The notes: a model not told the origin generated them from the letters alone. Shown: positions 17,619 through 26,325, numbered from the stretch's first letter. The stretch is DNA of 64,000 nt from Hallella bergensis DSM 17361 (GCF_000160535.1 NZ_GG704780.1:55631-119630), one strand, 5' to 3'. A program made the numbers and translations.

Positions 17619-18698
17619 CTATCTGTTGCCCTCGGCGAGTTTGAGGAGTGTTCCGGTGGGACATACGAAGCGGCAGTAAGGGCGTGGCACGAAGATGGCC
17701 AGCAACACAAACGTTACGGCCATGATGATGACCACCGTGGCGGCCGACCGGAAGATGAACGCCGAGAAGACCTCGTAGTCCATCCATTCGAAGCTCACGC
17801 CCGTGAGCATGAGTATCATCAGGGCAGCGAAGAGGGCTTGTCGGAAGTATCTCAGATATTTTATGGCTTTGTTGCTGAGCTTTCGTTTCCTATGGTTGGC
17901 TTTTCCGGCCAAGTCCTGGATAGAGCCGAAGGGACAAATGTTGATGCAATAATAATCCTTCCGGCCAAAAAGCGGGTAAACAAATGCGGTGACGAGCATG
18001 ATGATGGGGATGAGCGACGCCCAGAAGTTGATGCCGCTCGACGTGTAGCCCACGAGGAGCGACCAGTTGATGAATGTGCCGCACCACAGTCCGAGTACCA
18101 CAACGTTGAGCACCAATTGGATGGTGCGGTAGGTCTTGTTGCGGAAGAACAGTGGAATGATGGCAGCCATGAGCACCACGATCAGTCCGACGACGGTCTT
18201 GGAGGTGAGGCTGGGTGCGATGCTGGCGGACGTATCGCTGGCATGAGCTGACGCATACCGCAGTCCGGCATGCACATTTCCGATGATGGCATTGGAGGAG
18301 AAGGTGGCTCCGCTCACGGCATCCGGTCGATGGGCGAGCGCCTGTTCCGGCGTTTTGCCGTCCCACCAGGTAAGCAGTTTCTTGGCCTCATCGAAAAATT
18401 CGGGCGTTTCGTTGTTCTTCAGTGCCTTGACTTGGCTAATCTTTCCGTCTTTCAGGTGGATTTCCAAAGGTACGGTGCCGACATAACCCAGGATGTCTTT
18501 GGCCAGCGTGGTGGTGTTGATAACGGTGGTGCCATCGCTGAGTGTGGTCACGGGGTTGATGCTGTCGGAGGCCGTGGTGTCGGTGCTTGCTGTCTTGGCC
18601 ATGTCGTGCCCCCATATCTTGCCATCGCGCTGCATGGCAGAAACCACCATGATGGCAAGGCAAGTGAGCAGTAGCATGATTTGTTCTATCTTTTTCAT
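17619..18698 (-). CDS. FMN-binding, polyferredoxin-like membrane protein (NosR/RnfG type)
   Basis: A 359-residue inner-membrane electron-transfer protein. After an N-terminal signal anchor (residues 5-20), a periplasmic FMN-binding domain carries the flavinylation motif DAVSGAT (residues 126-132), with T132 the likely acceptor of covalent FMN attached by an ApbE-type transferase. About five membrane helices follow, with cytoplasm-facing 4Fe-4S motifs CINICPFGSIQ and CRFVCPTGTLLKL. The order resembles a shortened NosR. It lies 30 bp downstream of the TonB receptor and 81 bp upstream of the exported nitroreductase, and may pass electrons across the membrane to it. Confidence 0.87.
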   Translation of the reverse strand: MKKIEQIMLLLTCLAIMVVSAMQRDGKIWGHDMAKTASTDTTASDSINPVTTLSDGTTVINTTTLAKDILGYVGTVPLEIHLKDGKISQVKALKNNETPEFFDEAKKLLTWWDGKTPEQALAHRPDAVSGATFSSNAIIGNVHAGLRYASAHASDTSASIAPSLTSKTVVGLIVVLMAAIIPLFFRNKTYRTIQLVLNVVVLGLWCGTFINWSLLVGYTSSGINFWASLIPIIMLVTAFVYPLFGRKDYYCINICPFGSIQDLAGKANHRKRKLSNKAIKYLRYFRQALFAALMILMLTGVSFEWMDYEVFSAFIFRSAATVVIIMAVTFVLLAIFVPRPYCRFVCPTGTLLKLAEGNR

Positions 18699-18728
18699 AA
18701 GTCGTTTTCTGACAATAGAATACGAGTA

Positions 18729-21104
18729 TTAAAATTCGAATTGAACCCTGGCGTTGAACCTACGCGCCGTGAGGAAATTGGGCACGGCATACTGTTGGTT
18801 GGTGACGTCGGTAATCCAGTAGTAAGAGTTCACGTTGTTCATACCAAAGAGGTTGAGGCAGTCAACGCCGAGCCAGATGTTGCGAAAGATGCTTTTGCGC
18901 GAGCGGTCCTGATTGTCGAGCAACCGGTAGCTCATGCCGATGTCGGCACGCTTGTAGGCCGGTGCGCGAAAGCTGTTGCTCTCCAGTTCTCGGTGTGGGG
19001 CAGAGAAGGGCAAGCCGTCGGCCAGAGACAGCTTCAGGCTCATTTTCCAACGTGAGGTACCCGGGAAATAATCGGTGAAGAACAGGTTGATGGCGTATCG
19101 TTGGTCGGTTGGCATGGGGATGGTCACGCCGTTGAGCTTCATCTTGGTGTCCATCACCGAGAGCGACAACCACGAGTCGGTGCCGGGAACGAACTCCCCA
19201 AAAATCTTGAGATCTACGCCCGCAGCATGGCCGTTGGCTAAGTTGTTGCCGTAATACACTACCTTGACATTGTTGACCGAGTAGGGTACGAGGTTGCCGA
19301 GCAGTTTGTAGTAGGCCTCTGCGGTGAACTTGAAGGGGCGGTTCATCATTGTGAACCGGTAGTCCATGCCCGTGATGAAGTGTATGGAGCGCTGGCTTCT
19401 GATTTTGTTGTTGAGGCGGGCGGATGTCAGGCCGTTCACTGTAGACGTGTCGCGCAGTTCCTTGAAGAATGGGGACTGATAGTACAAACCGGCTGCAAAG
19501 CGCATGGTGATGTTATGGTTGAAAGGCGGTATGACGCCCAATGATATGCGGGGGGAGAGGATGGACTCTTTGTTGTAGTTCCAATGGGCGAACCGGAGAC
19601 CGTAGTTGAGCGTGAAGAGCGTGTGCTCTCCGCGTGAACGGAAACGCCAAGTGTCTTGCAAGTATACCTCGAGACGGTTGCTGCTGAGCTGGTTTCGGGC
19701 ACGCAGGGAGTAGATCATATAGAGGTCTTTGCCCGTATGGGGCACGCTGTATCCGGCCGAATCGCGCATTTCATACTCCGTGGATTTCTCCTCGATATGC
19801 TCCCGCTTGTAGGTCAAGGCTCCCTCGATGTTGTGTTGTTTGGCGGTGTGTCGGAGCATGAGTTTGACGCTTTCCATGTGTGCCTTGATGTAGTTTCGGG
19901 CATGTTCGAAATAAGTTCCCACACCGAGGTTTTCCGATGTCTCGGTTTGTGTGAGCCAGTATTGGCTCTGGATGTCGTAGCGTTCCGACTCCCTCGTGTT
20001 GTAAGCCGACCCCAAGAGGGTCACCGACGTCGAGTCGCCGAAGTGTCGGGTGATGCCGAGCGTGCCGAAGTAGGTGCGGAAGAGGTCTTTCTCCTGTCCG
20101 TCAAAATACACCTTGAAGGCCTTCACGTTCTCCAATGTGCCGAACTTTGTCTCACGATCCTTGGGGTTAAAGTTGTAGTGGTTGTCAGAGATGTTGCCTA
20201 AAAAGGCTATGCTCCAACGCTTGTTGGGCTTATAGCTCAGGTAAGTTTGATAATCCAGAAAGTCTGGTTTGTACTCTCCACTGGTTTCCAGTGACCCCAG
20301 AAGATACTTGTTGGTTTTGTATCTCAGACCGTTCGACCAAGCCAATTTCTTGTTCGAAAAGCCCAGATAGGCACTGGCGCCGAGTAGCGAAGCGGTGACG
20401 TTGGCCTCGAATCTTTTGGGCAGGCGGTAGGTAATGTCGAGTGCCGACGACATCCTGTCGCCGTATTTGGCCTCAAAACCTCCCGTAGAGAAACCAATTT
20501 TGCCCACCATGTCGGGATTGATAACTGACAATCCCTCCTGCTGACCACTGCGCACGAGGAACGGGCGGAATATTTCTACATTATTAATATAGACGAAATT
20601 CTCATCGAACGAACCGCCTCGCACATTGTATTGGGAGGAAAGTTCGGAGTGGGTAGATACGCCGGCCTGACTCTGGATAAGTTCTTCCACGGCATTGCCT
20701 GTGGTCGAAGGCATCGACTTGAGTTCTTCGGTGGAAAGTTCTTGGGTCTGCCCCGACTGAATCTTTTGCCCTGTGACATTCACTTCGCCCAGTGTGCCGG
20801 TCTCTTCATAGAGCACAATCTGCAGGGTTTGGGTGCCCTTGGGGTTGCGCAGCACTCGCGTCTTGGTCTTGTAACCGAGCATTGAGAATCTCACCACAAC
20901 GGAGTCGGCAGAGTGCAACGAGAGCTTGAACTCGCCCTTGAGCGAGGTCACTGTGGCTTTGCCCTGGGACGGGCAAGACACGCTGGCAAGCTCCACCGGG
21001 TTGTTGTCGCTATCGCTCACGCGTCCCCTGAGGGTGAAGCTTTGTGCCGATGCGCCAATCGCGCAGGCAATGAGTAGCGTTAGAAATAGGATTCTCTGCT
21101 TCAT
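18729..21104 (-). CDS. TonB-dependent receptor with carboxypeptidase-like N-terminal domain
   Basis: Outer-membrane active transporter of 791 residues. A signal peptide (MKQRILFLTLLIACAIGASA) is followed by a carboxypeptidase-regulatory-like beta-sandwich (residues about 22-100), a plug domain (ELKSMPSTTGNAVEELIQSQAG, then NVRGGSFDENFVYINNVEIF), and a barrel ending in an aromatic residue (VQFEF). No SusD partner is adjacent, so it is not a classical glycan system; the flavin/FeS and nitroreductase genes downstream suggest a redox-linked substrate such as a metal chelate, which is inference. The ATG at 21104 is preferred over an upstream TTG at 21113. Confidence 0.92.
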   Translation of the reverse strand: MKQRILFLTLLIACAIGASAQSFTLRGRVSDSDNNPVELASVSCPSQGKATVTSLKGEFKLSLHSADSVVVRFSMLGYKTKTRVLRNPKGTQTLQIVLYEETGTLGEVNVTGQKIQSGQTQELSTEELKSMPSTTGNAVEELIQSQAGVSTHSELSSQYNVRGGSFDENFVYINNVEIFRPFLVRSGQQEGLSVINPDMVGKIGFSTGGFEAKYGDRMSSALDITYRLPKRFEANVTASLLGASAYLGFSNKKLAWSNGLRYKTNKYLLGSLETSGEYKPDFLDYQTYLSYKPNKRWSIAFLGNISDNHYNFNPKDRETKFGTLENVKAFKVYFDGQEKDLFRTYFGTLGITRHFGDSTSVTLLGSAYNTRESERYDIQSQYWLTQTETSENLGVGTYFEHARNYIKAHMESVKLMLRHTAKQHNIEGALTYKREHIEEKSTEYEMRDSAGYSVPHTGKDLYMIYSLRARNQLSSNRLEVYLQDTWRFRSRGEHTLFTLNYGLRFAHWNYNKESILSPRISLGVIPPFNHNITMRFAAGLYYQSPFFKELRDTSTVNGLTSARLNNKIRSQRSIHFITGMDYRFTMMNRPFKFTAEAYYKLLGNLVPYSVNNVKVVYYGNNLANGHAAGVDLKIFGEFVPGTDSWLSLSVMDTKMKLNGVTIPMPTDQRYAINLFFTDYFPGTSRWKMSLKLSLADGLPFSAPHRELESNSFRAPAYKRADIGMSYRLLDNQDRSRKSIFRNIWLGVDCLNLFGMNNVNSYYWITDVTNQQYAVPNFLTARRFNARVQFEF

Positions 21105-21144
21105 ACGATACAATAACGAAAGTCACAGCCGATTATTGTATCGT
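21105..21144 (-). promoter_or_regulatory. 12-bp inverted repeat touching the TonB receptor start codon
   Basis: Perfect arms ACGATACAATAA (21105-21116) and TTATTGTATCGT (21133-21144) with a 16-nt spacer. On the minus strand the 3' arm ends at the base before the ATG, so the RNA hairpin would cover the ribosome-binding region; as DNA it could be an operator. No other promoter box was recognised for this operon. Confidence 0.65.
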
Positions 21145-21182
21145 TCTCTCCCAAGCAATCGGGCACGACCGTGTGCATATCG

Positions 21183-21470
21183 CTATGCCATGGGCCTGAC
21201 TTCCTTGTTTTCAGCGATGACCATGTTTCTTTTGCGAGCTATCCCATAGAGATAGAGCGCTTCTTTCTGTGTGCAATTCAGCGCTTGCCTGAGTTTGTGA
21301 ACAAAATCATGTTGCGACAGCACGGAAGCACCGCTCTCGCTGAATACGCGATCGATGGCGGCGCGAAGCTGGTTTTCGTTAAAGCTGAAACGACGACGGT
21401 TGCGATAGTTCAGATAAACAAGTGCCAACGCAAGCACTACTACAATAACAATAACAACTACTTTATTCAT
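21183..21470 (-). CDS. Small single-helix membrane protein
   Basis: A 95-residue protein with an N-terminal membrane helix (residues 3-19, VVVIVIVVVLALALVYL), a basic stop-transfer (RNRRRF), and a soluble C-terminal domain containing SQHDFVHKLRQALNCTQKEALYLYGIARKRNMV, which looks like a small helical, possibly helix-turn-helix-like fold. The ATG at 21470 places the helix at the very N-terminus; a longer frame starting at 21500 is less likely. I do not recognise the family. It lies upstream of the TonB receptor on the same strand with a 38-bp gap to the inverted repeat. Confidence 0.65.
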   Translation of the reverse strand: MNKVVVIVIVVVLALALVYLNYRNRRRFSFNENQLRAAIDRVFSESGASVLSQHDFVHKLRQALNCTQKEALYLYGIARKRNMVIAENKEVRPMA

Positions 21471-21716
21471 ACGATAAACGTTTAAGGTAAATCCTGACAT
21501 TCAGCCTTGTGGGGATTCCGGACTTTTTCTGACCACAACGTGCGGACAAGAGAGAACGGGTATTCCCTACAACGGCAGCGGTGTCCATGTCATGCCAGAC
21601 AGCTGCTTTTCTGCAGATATAGGGCTTTTATGGAGAAATCATCGTCATTTTAAAGAAAAAGTATTCCGCAACTTATATTTTTCCGATTTTTTACCAACAT
21701 GAATCGATTAAACCCT

Positions 21717-21724
21717 TACATTTG
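21717..21724 (+). promoter_or_regulatory. Candidate promoter of the DASS transporter gene
   Basis: TACATTTG matches TAnnTTTG; the start site would be near 21730, about 28 nt before the ATG at 21758. An intact promoter suggests the nonsense change in the gene is recent. Confidence 0.55.
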
Positions 21725-21757
21725 CGGATATAATTTACTACTACTTATACTTACCTT

Positions 21758-23314
21758 ATGAATGATGCTAAAAACAATCCCAAACCATCGGGGCAGGAAC
21801 AGTCGAACTCGGAATCGTCGTTCGACCGAAAACGAAGAATTATTGGTGCCATCTTTGGCCCCATCTGTGCCATTTTAGTATGGATCACGCCCATTGCTGG
21901 TCTCTCGCCGGAGGCACACAAACTGCTGGCCATCATGACGCTTGTAGCTTTGTGATGGATCACAGAGCCTGTGCCCATCCCTGTGACCTCACTTATCGGC
22001 CCAACACTGTGTGTAGTATTTGGTGTGGTGAAGATGAAAGAGGCTTTCGCCGCCTTTGCCAACCCAATGATCTTCCTCTTCATGGGTGGATTTATGATTG
22101 CCAAGGCCATGATGGTCAATGGTGTAGACAAGCGCATCGCCTACGGTATCATGTCGATGCGATGGGTGGGAGACGATCCCAGGCGCATCTTCCTCGCCAT
22201 TGGTTTGGCCTGTATGCTCTGCTCGGGGTGGATCAGCAACACTGCCACAGCGGCCATGATGTTCCCCATTGCACTCGGACTTCTTGAGGCCATACGCGAG
22301 ATGATGGCTGCACAGGGAAAAATAATAGCACTCAATTCTTATAAATATGCCACCGGACTGATGCTCATGACGGCCTACGCCTGCTCCATCGGAGGTGTGC
22401 TCACGCCCATCGGCACGCCCCCCAATATCATCATGCTGGGATTTCTCAACGAGATGTGCGACCTCCACGTGTCGTTCTTCCAGTGGATGGTGTGGGGTTT
22501 TGTGGCCATGGTGGCCTATTTCGTCATTGCTTATATCGTGCTCGCCCGCATGTTCCCCTCTGACGTGAAGCACATTGAGGGAGCTTCGGAGTTCATTGCT
22601 GGCAAGGTGAAAGGGCTTGGCAGATGGACTCGCGCACAGAAAAACACGATGATTGCTTTCCTCGTGGCTGTCATACTCTGGGTTACCCCGGGCATTCTCA
22701 GTATCTTTCTCGGCACGCAGAGTCCGGTGCTCAACCAATATAATGCCCTCTTTCCCGAAGCTATAGCAGCTATGGTGGGTGCCCTGTTACTGTTCTTCCT
22801 TCCCGTGGATCTCAAGAATCACAAGATGACGCTTGAGTGGAAGGATGCTGTGGCCGGCGTGGAGTGGGGCACACTGTTGCTCTTCGGCGGCGGACTCGCG
22901 ATGGGCGGAATGATGTATGCCACTGGTTTGTCCAAATGGATCGGAGATCAGATCATCAACTTTATGGGTGGTAATCCCACCGAACTGCTCCTCATTGCTG
23001 TCTTCTGCGTCATGTCGCTGCTTCTCTCCGAGCTTACCTCGCATACCGCAGCCACCAACATGATTGGCCCGTTGGCCATTGGCGCAGCCCTCTCGGCTGG
23101 GTTCAATCCCGTTCCCGTGGCCGTCGGCGTGGCTCTCTCGGCATCGCTTGGATTCATGCTTCCTGTTTCCACACCCCCCAATGCCATTGTCTATGCCAGT
23201 GGCTATGTTCCCATCACTAAGATGATCAAGAGTGGGATCTTCATCGACTTTATCGGGATAGCTATTGTCACCATTCCCGTAGCGCTCTATCTAGTCAAGA
23301 TGGTCATTGGCTAA
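21758..23314 (+). pseudogene. DASS/SLC13-family anion transporter interrupted by one in-frame TGA
   Basis: Divalent anion:Na+ symporter family protein (dicarboxylate, sulfate or phosphate uptake), about 518 codons. Residues 1-65 end in LLAIMTLVAL, then TGA at 21953-21955, then the frame continues without shift as WITEPVPIPVTSLIGP. Family members have two tryptophans at this point, so the TGA replaces the first one (TGG to TGA). The rest is intact, with the GGVLTPIGTPPNIIMLG and SLGFMLPVSTPPNAIVYASG motifs. Restart at the GTG at 21971 would lose the first helix. Neighbouring genes use TGA as a normal stop, so recoding is unlikely; a recent inactivation or a sequencing error is more probable. 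Confidence 0.88.
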
Positions 23315-23343
23315 TCCCTCATCTTGACAGATGTTGACAACAA

Positions 23344-23391
23344 GCCCATTGGCGGAACAGGGTATACATTCAATCTGTTCCGCCAATGGGC
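23344..23391. terminator. Intrinsic terminator hairpin after the DASS gene
   Basis: Perfect 17-bp stem (GCCCATTGGCGGAACAG with its complement, 23344-23360 and 23375-23391) and a 14-nt loop, 30 bp after the DASS stop. It lies between convergent genes and may act in both directions, though no long T-run follows. Confidence 0.75.
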
Positions 23392-23460
23392 ATCGTGGTT
23401 TTATGTCCTGATGGCGTGTTTATTTAAGAGTAAATCCATGTGCTCAAAGGCTGTACATCG

Positions 23461-24438
23461 TCATTCCTTGTAAAGCCACGAGAGCATCCGATTGACCAAA
23501 CTTATGGAGAATCGGAACCACCGATAGTTGGCCGTGGGCTTTCCGCCGAAGCGCAGGAGAAACTCGCGGAGAGGGTTGTGCGGGAAGGGCAACCCTGCAT
23601 CGAGGAAGCTCAGGTGGGCATAGTCGTGTTCCCACGCCCAGTTCAGGGCATGCCAAATGGTCATGGTGTTGGGGTAAAGGTGCGGGTAACGTTTCCTGCG
23701 CGAGGCGAAATACCACAGAAAAGCATTGCCTTCGGAGTAGACACAGACACACCCGCCTATAATCTTGTCTTTGTATAGGGTCACGAAAACGCGTGCCCGC
23801 TTGCTGTTGTACAGCTCGAGAAACATTTTTTCGGGAGGAATGAGCCTGCGTAGCTTGAAGCGATAGAAGTTGCGGAGCAGGTGGTGGAAGGTTTTCACCT
23901 CTTCCTCCGACGCTGCCTCGCGTGTCACCACCCCCAGGTTATAGACATGCTCAATGCGTTCCAGCACCTTGGGCTCGATGCGTTCGGCCGGCGTCTTGGA
24001 GTGAAGCGAGTTGCGCACCTCCTGCCAATTCACGGGGAAATAGGTGTTGCGGCGGAAAAAGCGATAGCCGAACATCTTGCGGGAAAGGTTGCTGAACTCG
24101 ATGTAGAAACACAGCTTGCGGCGCAGTTTGCGGGTCAGCACGGCAAGAAGTTGACCGAAGACCTCCTCGCGATCCACCCCGTCAGCATATTCTCCCTCGC
24201 CATAGGCACGCCCCTGCGTATAGAGCATAGGAGGCAACCAACTGCCCCTGCGGCGGACAGTGGCCAGAACATGTCCTACCACCTGACCGTTGCCATCGGT
24301 TGCCACGGCCATGTAGGGCTTTTGCCCGGGTGTTTTCTCTATCATCCGGAAGAGTTCGGTGCTGTGGAAGAAGTTGTGACAAGTCATGTCAGGCAATTCC
24401 TCCCCGGTGGTATATAGTCTTACCTCATACCTTTCCAT
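23461..24438 (-). CDS. GNAT-family (FemAB-like) acyltransferase
   Basis: A 325-residue protein of the FemAB-like/Acetyltransf_6 class. The N-terminal half carries MTCHNFFHSTELFRMIEKTPG and VATDGNGQVVGHVLA; the C-terminal half carries VTLYKDKIIGGCVCVYSEGNAFLWYFASRR and a FLDAGLPFPHNPLREF motif like those of polysaccharide or peptidoglycan-modifying members. The substrate is unknown. The ATG at 24438 is chosen over a longer frame from 24537 because a TATCTTTG promoter box lies just 5 bp upstream, which would give a leaderless or nearly leaderless mRNA and would exclude the longer frame. Confidence 0.83.
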   Translation of the reverse strand: MERYEVRLYTTGEELPDMTCHNFFHSTELFRMIEKTPGQKPYMAVATDGNGQVVGHVLATVRRRGSWLPPMLYTQGRAYGEGEYADGVDREEVFGQLLAVLTRKLRRKLCFYIEFSNLSRKMFGYRFFRRNTYFPVNWQEVRNSLHSKTPAERIEPKVLERIEHVYNLGVVTREAASEEEVKTFHHLLRNFYRFKLRRLIPPEKMFLELYNSKRARVFVTLYKDKIIGGCVCVYSEGNAFLWYFASRRKRYPHLYPNTMTIWHALNWAWEHDYAHLSFLDAGLPFPHNPLREFLLRFGGKPTANYRWFRFSISLVNRMLSWLYKE

Positions 24439-24442
24439 GCAA

Positions 24443-24450
24443 CAAAGATA
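24443..24450 (-). promoter_or_regulatory. Promoter -7 box abutting a start codon
   Basis: The minus strand reads TATCTTTG, a perfect -7 consensus. Its end is 5 bp from the ATG at 24438, so transcription would begin about at the start codon. It is divergent from the nitroreductase promoter. Confidence 0.55.
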
Positions 24451-24493
24451 GCAAAAAACTCTAATATCCAACGTTTTGCTGTTATAAATTTCG

Positions 24494-24501
24494 TAACTTT
24501 G
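24494..24501 (+). promoter_or_regulatory. Candidate promoter of the 24.5-kb nitroreductase gene
   Basis: TAACTTTG matches the -7 consensus. The start site would be near 24508, with a leader of about 16 nt before the ATG at 24524. A TTTG sits upstream at 24475-24478, but the 15-bp spacing is shorter than usual. Confidence 0.55.
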
Positions 24502-24523
24502 CAATAATAAACCAGAAGACGAT

Positions 24524-25054
24524 ATGGAGAATTTCAAGACTTTAGTACAGCAGCGGCGCAGTCACCGCAAGTTCAGCGACCGACAGGTCCCGGGCGAAGA
24601 TGTGCAGCTGATATTGCGCGCCGCACTCATGGCGCCCACCTCGATGGCGCGGCGCAACTGGCAGTTTGCCGTTGTGGACAACAAGCAAGACCTCGAGAAA
24701 TTGGCCGATGCCAAGGACACGGGAGCCAAGTTTATAAAGGATGCACCGCTTGCCATTGTGGTGATGTGTAACCCTGCGGAAAACGACTGCTGGGTGGAGG
24801 ACTGTAGCATAGCGGCCATCTCGATGCAGTATCAGGCCGAAGACCTGGGGCTGGGCAGTTGCTGGGTCCAGATGAGGGGGCGCGGACTGAGCGACGGGCA
24901 TACCGCCAACGAGGTGATTCACGGCATATTGGGCCTGCCCGAGAAGCTGGAAGTGCTGTGTGTGTTGGCCATTGGCTATCCGGCAGAAGACCGCAAACCA
25001 CGGGAAGAGGGCAGTCTGAAGTGGGAGAATGTTAGAATTAAGTCGGATGATTAA
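24524..25054 (+). CDS. Nitroreductase-family flavoprotein
   Basis: A 176-residue cytoplasmic FMN oxidoreductase of the nitroreductase superfamily. The FMN-binding RRSHRKFSDRQV (residues 11-22), AALMAPTSMARRNWQFAVV (34-52) and GLGSCWVQMRGRG segments are in the expected order. Physiological substrate is unknown; family members reduce quinones, flavins or nitro compounds. It lacks the N-terminal anchor of the other nitroreductase in this window (16887-17537). Its last codons overlap the HAD phosphatase start by 8 bp. Confidence 0.92.
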   Translation: MENFKTLVQQRRSHRKFSDRQVPGEDVQLILRAALMAPTSMARRNWQFAVVDNKQDLEKLADAKDTGAKFIKDAPLAIVVMCNPAENDCWVEDCSIAAISMQYQAEDLGLGSCWVQMRGRGLSDGHTANEVIHGILGLPEKLEVLCVLAIGYPAEDRKPREEGSLKWENVRIKSDD

Positions 25055-25565
25055 CTACGATTTAAAAAAGATCAAGGCCGTTATTTTTGATGTAGACGGC
25101 GTTCTTTCTGCCGAAACCGTCGGCATGGGGACAGATGGAATGCCCGTGCGCACCATGAATATCAAGGACGGCTATGCCATTCAGCTGGCTGTCAAGATGG
25201 GACTTCGCGTGGCCATCATGACGGGTGGCAACTGTGAATCGATTCGCAACCGCTACGCCTATTTGGGGGTCAGCGACATTTATATGAACTGTTCGGTTAA
25301 GATTCAGACCTATGAGACGTTCCTGAAGCAATACGGTCTGCAGGATGACGAGGTTATCTTCATGGGTGATGACATTCCCGATTACGAGATTATGCAGCGT
25401 GTGGGCTGTGCCTGCTGCCCATCGGATGCTTGCAGCGAGGTGAAGGAAGTGTCGGTCTATGTGTCCCAAAAGCGGGGAGGCCACGGTTGTGCACGCGACG
25501 TGCTGGAGCAGGTGATGCGGGCACAAGGGCTTTGGCTTAAATCGGCGAAGGCGTTTGGATGGTAA
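25047..25565 (+). CDS. KdsC-type HAD phosphatase
   Basis: A 172-residue HAD-superfamily phosphatase of the KDO-8-phosphate phosphatase (KdsC) group, which supplies KDO for the lipid A core. The nucleophile motif FDVDGVL gives D15 and D17; motif II is IMTGGN; motif III/IV is VIFMGDDIPDYEIM. The ATG at 25047 overlaps the nitroreductase stop. KdsC versus another small sugar phosphatase is not certain from sequence. In many Bacteroidota the maf gene follows directly; here a 196-bp gap mostly filled by repeats separates them. Confidence 0.87.
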   Translation: MINYDLKKIKAVIFDVDGVLSAETVGMGTDGMPVRTMNIKDGYAIQLAVKMGLRVAIMTGGNCESIRNRYAYLGVSDIYMNCSVKIQTYETFLKQYGLQDDEVIFMGDDIPDYEIMQRVGCACCPSDACSEVKEVSVYVSQKRGGHGCARDVLEQVMRAQGLWLKSAKAFGW

Positions 25566-25700
25566 TTTTGTAATTCACAATTCACAATTTACAATTCAAA
25601 ATTAGGCTGACGCGCTTTGCAATTCACAATTCAAAATTTACAATTCACAATTGGCTGCGCGTTGATTCTTCGTTCTTCACTCTTCATTCTTCATTGTGTT
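25566..25700. repeat. Composite AATTCA/CGCGC/TTCTTC repeat between HAD and maf genes
   Basis: Two rows of AATTCACAATTTACAATT-type units (25570-25603 and 25620-25652) are separated by a GGCTGACGCGC junction and followed by GGCTGCGCGTTGA, then TTCTTC-rich repeats (25664-25697). The order and junction match the modules at 6.3 and 62.2 kb in the opposite orientation to the 6.3-kb copy. Confidence 0.88.
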
Positions 25701-25761
25701 GCGCGAGTTATCACGCTCCGCCCTGCAGCCTTTCATACTGTTTTTGACATTATCATACATC

Positions 25762-26322
25762 ATGAAGAAAATTATATTAGCCAGTAATTCCCCCCGTCGA
25801 AAGGCGTTGCTTGCGGGATTAGGCTTCGAGTTCGAGGTACGGGTTGTGCCGGGCATAGACGAGAGCTACCCGGAAGATCTGGCGGTGGAGGAGGTTCCAC
25901 AGTACATTGCGCGAGAGAAATCCGAGGCCTACACCGTGGGCGCTGACGAGGTGTTGCTCACGGCCGACACGGTGGTGGTGCTGGGTAGTGAGGTGCTGGG
26001 CAAACCCCGGGATGCCGCCGATGCAAGTCGCATGCTCCATGCATTGAGCGGGCGTACACACCGTGTCATCACGGGAGTATGTCTCACCACCGCAGGCGCG
26101 CAGCGCAGGTTCTCGGTCGTTACCGAGGTGACGTTCAAACAACTCACCGATGACGAGATAGACCATTACATCTCCACCTTCCGTCCTTACGACAAGGCCG
26201 GTGCTTACGGCATTCAGGAGTGGATTGGGTATATCGGTGTGACGGATATCCACGGCAGTTACTTCAACGTGATGGGGCTGCCCGTGCAGCGCATCTACCA
26301 AGAGCTGCAACAGCTGATCTAA
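25762..26322 (+). CDS. maf: Maf-like nucleotide pyrophosphatase
   Basis: A 186-residue Maf/HAM1-like house-cleaning pyrophosphatase, thought to hydrolyse dTTP, UTP or modified pyrimidine nucleotides. The signature LASNSPRRKALLAGLG lies at residues 5-20, LTADTVVVLGSEVLGKP near residues 70-86, and YDKAGAYGIQEW near residues 145-156. The start is the ATG at 25762; a longer frame from 25696 reads through the repeat and is rejected. A strong hairpin terminator follows the stop. Confidence 0.93.
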   Translation: MKKIILASNSPRRKALLAGLGFEFEVRVVPGIDESYPEDLAVEEVPQYIAREKSEAYTVGADEVLLTADTVVVLGSEVLGKPRDAADASRMLHALSGRTHRVITGVCLTTAGAQRRFSVVTEVTFKQLTDDEIDHYISTFRPYDKAGAYGIQEWIGYIGVTDIHGSYFNVMGLPVQRIYQELQQLI

Positions 26323-26325
26323 CAA

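Noticed and set aside
21971..23314. DASS transporter as an intact shorter gene from GTG
   Set aside because: The restart would remove the first conserved helix, and the upstream 65 codons are clearly the same gene interrupted by TGA.
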